A stretch of DNA of 64,000 nt from Marsupella aquatica (lineage: Eukaryota; Marchantiophyta), in contig OZ316893.1 of the NCBI GenBank assembly GCA_973895155.1, positions 19,034,001 through 19,098,000 on the forward strand, read 5' to 3'. The notes under the pieces are model-generated. The model did no database searches, was not told the origin of the DNA, and saw only the letters and a program-made list of their open reading frames with translations. Within the stretch, counting starts at the first letter, position 1; the number at the start of each line of letters is the position of its first letter. The translations under genes and the position numbers were made by a program. Positions 47,336-59,155 of this stretch are shown here, piece after piece.

Positions 47336-50300
47336 TCAACCTGGGCCACCATGCCGCGTAGGGGAGCCAAGAGGTGTGGTATTGTTGGAAGCTCGATGTT
47401 CCTGAGTGAACGATGAGAGCATTGCAAGAGACGGCAAGGTCAAGCGAGGGCCGTATCGTTGGTTGTTTTGCATGGCTTGTTGCACGCTAGAGGCCTGACC
47501 AAAGAGCACGTTATTCATGTGATTCATGTGACCCCTCACGGCGTACTCTCTCGCCTCGAGAGTGTCGGCGCTGAAGTAACCAGACGGCTCATCCTTTACC
47601 TGCCCAGAATCTCTGTCCCTCACACCTAGATGATCCGATATTGGCCCACAGGGCAGGAATCCACTCGACATCCCACCTCCCATGAACGGATTGTTGTTAA
47701 GCCGCACACTGGGTGCACCCTCGCTCGACGCGGGAGAGGCAAACGGTGAAGAATTGGTGAATCCTGAATTGTTATGCATGAGCGTCGTCATCGACGAACT
47801 GTTTGAATGCTGTCCTCGACGTGGAGATGCAGTGGTGGAGCAATTGCCCTCTCGCAGCTCGTTTCCATCTGAAGGAAGGAGACCTGCAAGAGTGCAATTG
47901 AAACTCGCAGGCATGCTGTTGGCACTGGGAAGCATTGGCATTCGAGGGGATGTCAGGCTATGTTGATGTTGGTGGTGTTGCGGTTGCTGATGTCGAAGCG
48001 AATGCTGTATTCCGTGACTGCTACTAGGCTGCTGCAGAGAACCCTGCAAGAAGAGCCGATCCCACTAACACGATGTCATACTATGCCCACTGCCTGGTAC
48101 ACAATTAGCTACGAGCAAAACATTTGACGATTAAAATTCCCAGGACAATTGCACATAGATCGCAAAAGGTGGGTACTTTACTGACGGCCAACGACAAAAT
48201 GTAACACGGCTGTACACAGACAACTCCCATCGCCCTGGCACGCCAGTACTTTTAACTCTTTCCTTGCCGTCATCTCCATCGATTGGAAACCCGACAAGGA
48301 GAGCTGAAATAACTCTAATACGCGGATGCCCATACACTCGGCAGTAAGGGAATTATTTGGTTTGAAGATAAAACACGACTAGGTTGAGGCCATAAATCCA
48401 TGTGATGAATGCGTAACCGTAGACTTGAGCTAGAATCCACGAGATAAAAGACATAGAGGACCTCCGCTCAAAATTCCTAATTCGAAGGTTTTGAGGGGGC
48501 AGTAGCGACGGTATGTGACACCACCCTTAAATTCGAATTCTGAACTCAGACCCTAAATTGCATGTCCGAGTCGTATTATACTTGAGGAGTTAGAACCTAA
48601 AGCTCAAGGTCGAAGTCTAGGCAGAAACGTTTGTACGTCGGAGAATGTCGAGTCAGTGCTGCTCGGTGCGCCGAAGGACAACTCCTAAATCGCTGATACG
48701 TAGCACATTACGTCGAGCCACGTCATCCAGATCAAGACCAACCCAGCTGTATGGTACGGGATATCTCACGGACAACTCTCACCACAGACACGTAAGGAGC
48801 TAGACAAGAGAGACCCTAATCAGTTCGTAAGCTTTGGCGGCGAGAGTTCTTCATTGATCTTGTACCCTAGCACTGAAGTTGCCAAACCTGATTCCAATAT
48901 CCAACTTCGACGTCGTTAGACTGAAGATTGTTGCTACAACTAAGATTTTACATACAAGCACACTTAGAGCACGTCCCTAGGTCGAGGAATAGCATGTCAA
49001 GACCTCCAAGTCGAGATGCGAGTAGAAGACTATCTACCCGTGATTATCATTAAAGCCAATCTCGGCGATCCGAAGCTCCAATCAACGATCGGACATATGA
49101 CTAAGCGGCTCTCGGTATCAAGCTTGTCGCCTGAGACAGCCGACAAGCAATGTCGGCTCCTGACAGGTGGCATAAACTTTTAGTTTGAAGCATCCCGCAA
49201 TGATCATCCGAGATTCCAAGGCTGGCAACCATACTCCAAAGCTGCTGGACAAACGGTCAGATTTGAATGTCTTCTGTGCATTACGACTAAGCGTCAGGCA
49301 ACCTCACGAAATTTGGATTCCTGAAGTGGCTACTCACAGGCCCTTGACACGGGAGCGGGGATTGTAACTTCAAAATGAAAGATATCCATCCCCAATGGTT
49401 ATCAATCGAACGAGACCTTGAAATCCAAGATTAGAAAGACCTTACATTTTCTTTCCTTTCCAGAAAAACGTTAGGGCTTCAAAGAGAGCCGTCAGGTTAA
49501 GCAAGAGCAGTCCCAACATATAGAGCGGGAGACCACTTTCAAGTAAGCTGCCGGCCTGCATCAAAATCTTTCAGCTGAGATCAGCTCGAGCTACGGGAAA
49601 GTGTTTCTCTTTGGAACTAGAATGCAGGAGAACCGTGAAGAAAGAAATGTGTCACAGGTTAGCGAGTGCGTACCATTCCTGTCCTATCAAGTTCCAGATT
49701 GCCAAAAATATGAAGGAGTACTAGGGACCGATCGAAACGATGACGAATCAGCCACACGTACAAAAGGCTTCCGAGAACGCGTGAGCTGCATTCTGATAAT
49801 CTCTCTGGACAAATAAGGGAGCTCTGAACTGACCTACTGAAGAATATCAAGAAACCTCACCCCGCAATGAGTACGACCCTAAAGAACGGTGAGAGAATAG
49901 ATGAAGGAGCCCATCCCTGGGAAGGCATGAGAAGCGTTTTCTTTCCCAACCCTTAATTCACGTTCCGGCGAGATAATTTTGAGCAAGGAAATGTGACAAA
50001 TAATCCCCTTCATCATGCCGCCACGGACCAACGACAAGGGACGAACTCTCCGACGGAGGTACTATTGTCCACGAGCACTGTGAGGAAATTCAACCTTACG
50101 GATCATTCACAATGGACAAAGTAATTTTACGGTGTCACTGATCGACCGTGAGGATTGGGGCGCGGTGAACACATTGCGAAGAATTTTTTATGGTACATGA
50201 ATGGCAGAGTTGGAAACCTACTCCCCACCCATGTACAAGCAGATAGAGGCGCGTCATTAGACCATGGCGCCAAATCTAAGTGTGATACCTGAGTATTGCG

Positions 50301-50573
50301 ATAAGTGTTGCCGTCGGCTTCCACAGTCCAGCCCGCCTCTTGAGCCAAAGCCTTCAGCACGTCATTGATGTCAGCTCTAGGGGGCAAGTTGTAACCTCCA
50401 TGCTTCCTCAAACCAGCGAAAATCTTAGTGGTTATAGCTCGCCTTTGCCGTTCCCGGAGTTTAGTCTTCTCTTTCTCGCTGGCACTCAGCTTCGCCATTT
50501 CCCTCTCCTTCGAATTCTTTCCTCCTTCAGCTTCACTTCCTCCTGATCCTGAGGCCCCCGATCCTTCCTGCAT
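47336..50573 (-). CDS. BES1/BZR1-type transcription factor
   Basis: Plant-specific nuclear transcription factor family; in flowering plants it acts at the end of brassinosteroid signalling. Two exons, 50573-50289 and 48043-47336, join phase 0 (CAG|GTATCA donor, TTCTTGCAG|GGT acceptor) and give 330 residues, close to the usual 310-340. An in-frame TGA two codons upstream of the ATG fixes the start. Residues 26-92 form the atypical bHLH DNA-binding domain: [19 protein letters not shown], then [19 protein letters not shown] and a final GNTYR. Exon 2 is Gln/His- then Ser-rich, with SPRMP, ASPRR and GSPTR sites that a GSK3-like kinase could use. No canonical EAR motif or clear PEST/14-3-3 site was seen. 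The PPRADIND wording is closer to BZR-like proteins of non-seed plants and to the BZR domain of beta-amylases 7/8 than to angiosperm BZR1. No amylase domain follows. Confidence 0.92.
48044..50288 (-). other. 2.2-kb intron of the BZR-type gene
   Basis: GT-AG intron separating the DNA-binding exon from the regulatory exon, the same position as in the two-exon flowering-plant genes (family knowledge). Longer than every intron in the MORC gene here. No coding content recognised inside. Confidence 0.8.
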
Positions 50574-53500
50574 GAGTCACACCGTTTCTTCCCCCCCTTC
50601 CGAAACCCCCTACTCCCCACGGAGCCGACAAACGTACTCCTGAACCTGCCGCAGGAACTCAGTCAGCTCGCTGACGCCGCGCTTTCCAACCTCCATCATC
50701 AGTCTTCAAACCACTTTCGCTAACCCTCCCGCTCCTCCCTCCCTCGGACCTCTCCAGATTATCAATCTATCCGTCAAACTACTTTCAGGTCCTCCATCCC
50801 AGCTGAACCAACCATGTGCTGTCCTTCGAACTAAGTACAATCACAGGTGATGCGGGCAGGCTCCCTTCCTTTCGGTTGCGCACCAAGGTCGGCTCAGGTG
50901 CTTTCGATGTACCACTGTCAAATGGATGGCACATTCGAGGTATTACCTCCCAATGTACAGAGAGCAAGGTGCACTGCTCTACAAGCTTCGGACTGGTGGG
51001 CTTACAGTTCGCTCCTGCCGCTTGCACCACTTGATGTTCTGCGTAGCGACAACGAGCGAGAGGTGACGCCGGAGAATAGAAATTCCCGAGTGAACGATCC
51101 TACGAGAGCGGAGGACGCAGGACTGACGACAGTCTTGCCAACTTGTTATACACTTCTTGCTTGCTTAAGCGAAGCGCTCACGCAGCCGGTGAGGTGCAGA
51201 TGGAGAAGCTTGGTCTCCTCTTGACAGCGGAGCTTTATAATAGAATCGCGGCGGTACTGGATCGATGTGGAGTTGAGTGGAGTGGATTGGAATGGAATTC
51301 CAGTGGAGTGCGTATGACGAGGACCCTGCTAGCTAGTAGTAGTAGCATGGACAAGCACTCATCACTGGCGCAAAAGAGCACGGCTAGCCAAGGCTGCACT
51401 GCGACGAGGCAGGATCAAAGCCAAGCCCTCACGGACAGAATGCGAGAAATATTGAATATTAAACTAAATTAAAAAAAACTGGCAGGTCCGTTTCTTGCGA
51501 TTGGTCTCGTCCGCTGCTATTCCTCATTCAACTAGCTTCCTACTCCTCCGACTACAGTGTACTTAGACCCCCACTTCACTAGCTGCCGAGCGAGCTAGAG
51601 CGGTTCTACGTACTGCCCGTATCGTCCTGGAGCTCCCCTTTCTTCCTTCCTTCCTTCCTTCCTTCCTTCCTCGATTCTCGTTGCGCTACAGTGCCTACCT
51701 CGGCCACGCTAGCTTCGCCCGCGGCGGGATATGAGGGGGTGCCTACAGTTGAACAATTTGGTAAGCGCCTCGTCCCCATGAGCCACCTCCCATGGAACGA
51801 AACAGTGACTCAATCAATTCCGAAGAAGGAGAACAGCATCCGTGCGCCGTATCTACTGCTGATTTAGTTTCTCACTCTCGCTTAAGACTTGAAACCACAT
51901 CGAAGGTCTTGCCCAGAGTGTATTTGAATTTGCTACGTTTTTCTGGATCACTTTGACGTTTTTTGGGTTGGTTTGGCGTTTGGGTCCGTTTGCATTGTTA
52001 TATACAGGTGTTATGTTATATACAGTTAACAACCACTTTGACGCCGGAAAAACTTTGTTTGCTAATTGTTTTACTGTAGCTCAGGAGTTTTGGGGGTTGA
52101 GCTATGTGTGTGTTGTTGCTATTACACTGTGAGCTATAAGTAATCTTACTAATACATCACGGACATAAGCTACTTTCAAGGGCTAGGGTCTACAAGGAAA
52201 CCTGTAGATTAGTCCAAATATAAACAAAACTGAACCCAAAAATAAGGACAAAGTGAGGGTGAACACAAAATCAAGTATCTGGAAGATATATAAGAGATAG
52301 CATAGAATTAAGTTTTTGACACTATTTTTTTATGATTTCAATTTCTAGTTAAGTTCAAAGAATGGGTAATCAGGCTAGTAGTCATGGTTACACAACTATA
52401 GCTGTAGGTGCTGTTGACTATTATATGTGTTGTTGCTATACTTATAGCTCACAAGTAATAGTCATTGTAAGTTCTCTTGTTTCTAGTTAATTATAATGTG
52501 GCTATACTTGGCAGTTAGCTACGGATTGATGATGATGCCCTATGCTTGTGTTAGGCAATGTGTCTTCAGATTGAAAACCCAAAATTGCTTCACTAATGAA
52601 ATCTGTAATTTAGGAAGAGCCTTACTGTACTGGTGGGATGGAGCGTCCCCCTTACTCTAGAGCAACATATTGTTGTTTTCTTGCCCACAGCCATGGAGGT
52701 GAATGCCACTAGTGTTACAGATAGACCCTTGTCAACATTACAAACTTCGTGCAAAAGGGCTGGGCGACTATTTCATGAACATTAATGACTGCCTTAGCTT
52801 AATGTTAGGAGTTTATGTTCGGATGAAGACTCCCATGAACCAAACCTTTTTGACACCCAAAGATTGAGAGTTTGTCTAAAGGAAATCCATTATTTGAATA
52901 GGATATAAATAGAGTAGTCGATGTACGTTGCAGCCGTCCATTTTAGCATCTTGTGAAGTTGTGATGTGATGTGATGTTATGGTCCATGGGAGCTTCAACT
53001 TCCTCTAATGCATACTCGGTTATCATGAGCTCTGTTTGATCTCAACTGTTCCATTAGGACAACCTCTTCCATCATGGAAGATTGCTGTACAGTTGAGGGA
53101 TATCATATTTTAAGGCCATAGATTTTTTGAATTGTTATTTAAAGCTAAACCCAAGCTCCATAAATATAGTGTGTGATTTTCTTTCAGATTATTCTTGCAA
53201 TAGGAAACATGTGGATCATATCTGACCAAAACTTGCACATAAATTACTTTTTATCCAAGAGGGGAGCTAGAGTTTATCTTCACAAAAACATTGTTGTGTT
53301 AGACCTGATCATAAACTCATGGCTTTGTAAGTACTGGTGCTTGTCTTGAAAGAAAATAACTACATCAATGTGGTTGCCAAAAAAGGTTCGTGCAAATCTT
53401 TGGGTTTGTCCCTTTGTCATGTCATGCCACTTTTTGCCCAGCCATGTATGGTTAAACAAGTTCATGGACTAGTTCAAAGATGCACGAAAGAGACACCAAA

Positions 53501-54675
53501 TGAAGCGATAGGTTTATTGTATCATTACTTTCTTTATTTCCCTGTAACAGGAGTTATTAGCACCGTTTCACTCTCCACCCAAAACTCTTGGGGGAATAGC
53601 ATTTTTAAGTCCTTCATGGAACTATTCAATCATGCATTTTCAGAAGTATTTGTATGATGGGACGCCAAAATAATAAGTGTTACATGGTAGGACCCTAGGT
53701 CTTGGGTCAATTGAGCCAAGATCTTCAAAGTCAATCAATGGTCTGGATCACTCAGGAGTAACACTTTTAATTGTGGGGTCCCATCAAGAAAATACCTCTG
53801 CATTTTCATCAGGATGTGTGAGTTTAGAGTAAAGAAACTCAATTCTAATACACAGCATTTTAAATCTCAGCCAAACACAGAGGTCTAGATGAAGATCACA
53901 TTCCAACCTTACTGGCCCCTTCTTTTAACAAGGGAAAACTGTCTCAAACAAAACAATCCACTTGAGCTGATGCGTCATTTGAAACAGTTTCCGTTGATAC
54001 GCTGATACTCGGATGTTAATTCGAGAATTTAAGTTTCTTCGATAGGTTAGAAACAACGACGATCTGGCGGCTATTAAAAAGGTCTGCTACATTTGGTGGG
54101 CAGTTGCCATTCCCTTCAATAGTAGAGAGAGGAAGAACAGCGGGATGTCCAGAGAAGACTGCGATTTCTACGATCTTAGACGGCCGGCAGGCCACATTAG
54201 TAGGCGCTATTACTGTCCGTGTTGATGATAATGGCGGCCACTAAGTAAAACAATTTCGGCAGCATGTAACGTTCATTCGTTGGTTTGATTTCATACAGGA
54301 GACCATTCGACCATAACCCACCAAATGGAGGCCGTCGCTTTTCCGGGCTCCGGCAGCACATTACTGTTCCTCAACTGATCTAGCTAAAAATAGGGACAAC
54401 TTAAGTACCGTCTCAACTTAATAGACTGCCTAACTTGGGGGCGGTCAGCCAATTTAGTACAGCCCAACACTCGGCGACTGCGGCTAAGAGAGTGAGTGCA
54501 GCAGTCAGGGCCTCTATAAAGTACCGAGAGAGGACAGACAACCTTGCTGGATTAATTCTTACTGATTTCCCGTTGATATCGTATTAATTGGCGCAAATAA
54601 GTGGTCCTTCGAACCTTGTCGTTTCGAGATGGAATGTGGGGGGCTACCTTTTCATTTTCTCGAACATCAATTGCT
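50574..54675. other. 5' flank of the BZR-type gene and spacer
   Basis: A (TTCC)n tract of about seven units lies at 51640-51671, roughly 1.1 kb upstream of the start codon. The open frames at 50816-51472 and 53337-53657 have no recognised domain. Confidence 0.4.
51640..51671. repeat. (TTCC)n microsatellite
   Basis: About seven consecutive tetramers. On the gene strand it is a (GGAA)n tract upstream of the BZR-type gene. Confidence 0.95.
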
Positions 54676-54691
54676 TTTTGTTTTGATTAAA

Positions 54692-55120
54692 GTGAAATGA
54701 AAATGACTTGGTGGGACTAATTTAAAGTCCTCATGGACACACACCTTTGTTGGGACCCGGATGGACACAACCATGTGACACTGTAAGAAACTCCAATTAC
54801 ACCTAACAAATGGATTACCGTTTTTCATTAACGCAAGGAAACCCTACTTTAGACTTTATGGTTGAGTTAGATGGTCACTGATCCTTCCAGGGAGGAAAAA
54901 GTGGACGGACTACTGGAAGCATTAACCAAAAACTGTCTGGTCCCTGTCACATACCTCCTTACAGGTCAGTTTGGGAGTACAATCAAAAAGTGTGTCACAT
55001 GAGCAAAAAATGAAGCTAGGGGTTGTGTCTATCTTGGTTGTGTGTGTCCAACCGGGCTTTCTTCCAAACGTGTGTCCATAAGGCTTTAAGTTCTGGTGGG
55101 ACCCTACTTCCATCTTTTTC
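54692..55120. repeat. foldback / MITE-like element, arms about 85 bp
   Basis: The left arm (54692-54775) and right arm (55035-55120) are imperfect inverted repeats. Shared blocks on the same reading are GGTGGGAC / GGTCCCACC, TTAAAGTCCTCATGGACACAC / TTAAAGCCTTATGGACACAC, and CCGGATGGACACA / CCGGTTGGACACA. Total about 430 bp, non-coding. Candidate flanking TTGATTAAA / TAATTAAAA is too degenerate to call a target duplication. Confidence 0.65.
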
Positions 55121-55129
55121 TTAATTAAA

Positions 55130-57630
55130 ATATAGTTTCCAACACCAACAAAAAAAAGGCTGGACCCCTGCAGCGTGGTAGGGTCCCATACCCAAAGTAT
55201 TCTTGCAAAAGTTATTCCATATGTTCGTCCAAGACATTCAAAGCATGATACAAGGAAAGGCACAGGGTGCAACAATATGCCTTCGAATCTACAACACAAA
55301 GTCCAAAGTGCAACTACAGTTGGCTCCAAATAGCAGCCCGAGGATGCACATTACAGTGAAGCTTAACAAAAACCACGGACATTAGATAATGCGCACTCTC
55401 TCATGCATAAGAACTAATTGAGGAATAGACAAATAGAGCACCTAGAGTAGATTTAGTGTCTGGTTGTTTGCTTGGAGCTAGTAGAGAGTTGAGAAATTTC
55501 TGAGGTATGTTGGAAATAGGTGTGTTTGCTTCCACACCATTTGGGTTCGCTTCGCCAACGAAGCGCTTTAGCATTAGTGTTTTGCATTCTTTACAGATTG
55601 TTGTCTTCACAAATAACAGGCAATGCCTTACCTTTGCCAAAAGAAGCCTGAAGCCCGAGCCAAAAGTGCTCAATCCAGACCAAACGCATTTACCACATAC
55701 TAGTGGTTTTCTTGCTAGATATGGAGCTACATGATACTGATCAACTCGCTCAGGATGTGCCAAAGAACCCTGTGATAGCAGCCACATCGACTTCCCTGTT
55801 ACATGAGGCAACTGCCGCCCCCTACGTGCCCCAAGATAGAAACAAACACATTGCCCAAGGTATTAGCAAAAGCTAAATAATTTTTATGATCCAAGTTTTG
55901 AGCCTGAGACCTATCAAGTGGGAAGAAAGGATCAACTAGCATGCTATGTGCTCATTGATATCCAAGCTCGAGAGACAAAATAAGACTTTTGAAAATAAAC
56001 CGAGGAGAGGAATCTGCAACCTAGTGATTCACTACAGTAACTCTTGGAGGAAATCCAAATGCCGACAGCAGAGGATAGCACCATTGGAGCTACTAATGAT
56101 TTGCAAAACAGAGTTGTGCAGACTTACAAGAAGGGCTTTCTAGTTATAAAATAAGAGGATAGTCGCACAACCAGATATAACTTAAATCCCAGGCATCTTG
56201 GTCTCCACAATTCCTCCGACACTACAGGGAAACCCAATGTTATATGGAGCTTGAAAATGTTTGTATGACACTTGGCCCAACCCACCAATTCTCCACCACA
56301 CCCACTGGAAGAGGCTCGCTTGAAGTTGAGACCCCATCTCTCAGATTTTAATTACCGTACAAAGTTTGGTTTCCAGCACTACGAGAAACGTTTTCAATAC
56401 ATACACAACGCCAGAAAAACCAACAAAAAAAAACATATGGAAGACATAGGTGAAAGTTACGTTACTGGCCATTCTCAACTTTAAAGTTTGGGATCATGCG
56501 TCACTCTCGAATCCCCAAGGAACGGAGATGCAAACGCACTCCCAACAACCCATCCCTAAAGTGGAATGTCAAGAGTCATATACAGTACTAGACGTGGTGC
56601 ACACATCCAAAGCCAAGCATCAATAACAATTAAGAATCTGCATCTCCAAGTCCATGGTCTCCACTCTCCAATGTCCAACATAAAGAGGCGGCTGAATTTA
56701 AACATTTTGGAAATTTCTCCAGGATGACAAAAAATTAGGTGAACAATTCCATCGAAAGAAAAACATACATTGCAGTTAGTTGACACTTTTTACTGTACTG
56801 ATTGTTGCCAATCTGAGCTGAACAGTAGCATACGCACTTGGGCTACTGTGGATGACAACACATTTTCAGTTGTATACGCGGTTTGGAGGAGACTTGGCAT
56901 TCTGGCATGCCGAGAGCAAATCCAGCCCAGCAAGCAAGCAAGAACAGTATGGCATGGCAAGGATCTGGGATTCTGGGCAGCTGATTGCGGTGAACTGGTA
57001 ACCACTAGAGAAACGAAGAAGTGGTACTGTACATTGAAGACGAGACCATGTCTTGTAGATAGAGGACGAGAATTTTCGCGATTGCTTGCGTATGTACAAA
57101 CGAAGATGGAATGATTGGTGAGCACCTCATCGAGGTTCAAGTGCGAGAGCAAAAGCTACTAATAAGTGGGAAACACCTGGTTTATTCTCTTCGAGAGTTG
57201 AAATACGTTGAGTTGCATCGGGAATGCACATTCGTGACACTAAGGAGGACCCCACCCTCACAATCATCAGACCAATGACACAATGAAGGCATGGCGAGAC
57301 AATGATGTAAAACCACCATGGGACCCAAACCATAACCGCTTCGTATGTGTGGGTTGACATTGTTCGTTGAGGGCTGGGCTTCTCCAAGGCCCTGTCCAGA
57401 CCAAGAAGGGCCCACGGGGACAAGAGGCTGAGAGAGGACGACAGTTCTCAAAAGGGGCTGGGTCCATCAAATCATTGTGTGGGCTTGTCTTATGCTATTG
57501 GTTTGGCTATGAGTCACTTTCCCCTAAGCTGTGGGAGTACAAAGTGGCTATTTGCCCACTTTATTTATTTATTAATAATTTTTTATTAAGTATGGTATCC
57601 TGGATTCTCCAGGTTTGTTTCGTGGACAAT
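55130..57630. other. no recognisable gene
   Basis: The open frames at 55401-55811 (-), 56770-57114 (+) and 57127-57470 (-) overlap each other on opposite strands and carry no domain. GCTTCGCCAACGAAGC at 55551-55566 is a small perfect hairpin. Confidence 0.4.
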
Positions 57631-57849
57631 GCTATTTGATCGAGAGATATATTTAATGGACCTCCAAATGTAACTTTTGTACTAACCAAAGGATATGGAC
57701 TCTTTCCCGGTGGACCTTTGGGCCCACCAGAGGTACCATTTCATGTGAGATGTCCTTATAATGCAAGATTGTCATTGTAAAATGATTCAGGATGAAAGAC
57801 AAGATCATATGTTTTTGCCACCCACTGCCCGCACTTGCTGTCCAAATTT

Positions 57850-58003
57850 TTTTCAAAGTCACATTTTTTTTAAGTGTGACTAGAGTGTGAATGATCCCCA
57901 CTTTTGGGTGGGGTGACTGACACACCTTTTGTTGCTCACCAGATTCTAACCTGAGACCTGTTGTATCCCAAAGGAGCTGCTCTACCATCCAGCCTTGGGG
58001 TAA
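57850..58003 (-). mobile_element. tRNA-derived SINE, copy 1
   Basis: On the minus strand: GGCTGGATGGTAGAGCAGC (A-box-like, with the D-loop text GGTAGAGC), then about 35 nt later GGTTAGAATC (B-box-like), then a body with ACCCCACCCAAAAGTGGGG and ATCATTCAC. It ends in an A-rich tail. A pol III-transcribed, LINE-mobilised short element; not a functional tRNA because pairing of the stems fails. Confidence 0.7.
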
Positions 58004-58197
58004 TTGGTGTCGAGGCTGATTCGCTCCAGGTATTTAATCACATACTAACGTCAAAGATACTGGACAGCAGGCAGTCACATACGGGGCTAATCAATGCTAA
58101 TCACATTGATTAGCCTCGATCTTGCCTTTCGTTCTTAATGTAAAATGCAGCATGTTCTATACTTCATCAATTCCATGTGAATCAATGCATTGACATT

Positions 58198-58402
58198 GTA
58201 TACATTGACAACAATGCATACAAACATCAACCATAGTGTCAAATAAACCATACACCGTGCCGTCTGACTACAACACAAAATCTCGCGATTAGATCATGTA
58301 TACATTGACAATAATGTATACAAAGACCACGATGATGGATGAACCAGGCATCATGCAACCACAACATATACAAAGTGTTGTATACATTGGCATACATGTA
58401 TA
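58198..58402. repeat. three near-palindromes in a row
   Basis: At 58198-58222, 58297-58322 and 58379-58402. The second is TGTATACATT-GACAAT-AATGTATACA with perfect 10-bp arms; the others differ slightly. They sit between the two SINEs. Function unknown; possible replication or recombination structure or remnant of a small foldback array. Confidence 0.8.
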
Positions 58403-58474
58403 ACAAATATATTATATTATATATAATAATGAACCAATTTAGTGTTTGAAGTAAACCAGAGCGAAGATGCGTAC

Positions 58475-58525
58475 AAGCTAAATATACATATATCTTGAAC
58501 CAAATATACATATATCTTGAACCAA
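58475..58525. repeat. 22-bp tandem duplication
   Basis: AAATATACATATATCTTGAACC occurs twice in succession, next to an AT-dinucleotide-rich tract (58405-58430). Confidence 0.9.
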
Positions 58526-58994
58526 ATAGATTCTTCACAATGTATTCAAAGGAGGACCCACCAAATCATTTACATGTTACAGAACTTTTGCTCATTCCTG
58601 TCATTTTACACAACAGTTTATGCACATGCTCTGCGCATGAGCTCACACGGCAGGGTCGTGAGTGTTTTCACTCCCCTAATGTGTACAGTATGCTTAGAGG
58701 GAGTGTGTCAGACATGGAGGACAAGGAGTCAATACATTTGTGGACCAGAGGTGATGTTTGGGAGATCAATGTCCCCTATCATGAGAGGGCAAGATCTCAA
58801 GACACACAAAAATGTCTGAGGGCTGGAAAGAATGTTGAGGACCCCCCCAGGATATATTTAGGAGCGATTGGCAATATCAATGCATATTAATGTCAAAATC
58901 TGGTATGGCTAGAGAGATTGTTGCCCGCTGCCCGTTGTGTCGCCCGACCATAGCACTGATATAATTACACCAAACTAGACCTTCTATCTGTGCA

Positions 58995-59155
58995 GCAGAT
59001 GTTGGTTCAATGGTAGTAGAGCAAAGTTGGGCCCAACAGGTGTGGAGTTCGAATCCTGCTGGACACGCACCTATTTTGTAACAAACCCCCAAGCAAACCC
59101 CACCCACAAGTGGGGTTCATTCACCACCTTTGACAATTAGATTGTTTTTTGCAAT
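58995..59155 (+). mobile_element. tRNA-derived SINE, copy 2
   Basis: TTGGTTCAATGGTAGTAGAGC (A-box-like), then GAGTTCGAATCCTGC (strong B-box), then the body ACCCCACCCACAAGTGGGG followed by TTCATTCAC. The body matches copy 1, which lies about 1 kb away in the opposite orientation, so they belong to one family. Confidence 0.75.

Noticed and set aside
50127-50288. BZR exon 1 continuing as the full open frame
   Set aside because: Family conservation ends at GNTYR and a phase-0 donor follows three codons later; the rest of the frame is intron.
50127-50573. Beta-amylase 7/8-type gene with BZR domain
   Set aside because: The BZR domain is similar, but the second exon is Ser/Gln-rich and no glycoside hydrolase 14 sequence follows.
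56770-57152. Overlapping plus and minus ORFs of 114-120 codons
   Set aside because: Mutual shadows without recognised domains or splice partners.
58995-59070. Functional tRNA gene
   Set aside because: A and B boxes are present, but the acceptor and anticodon stems do not pair, and the SINE body follows.
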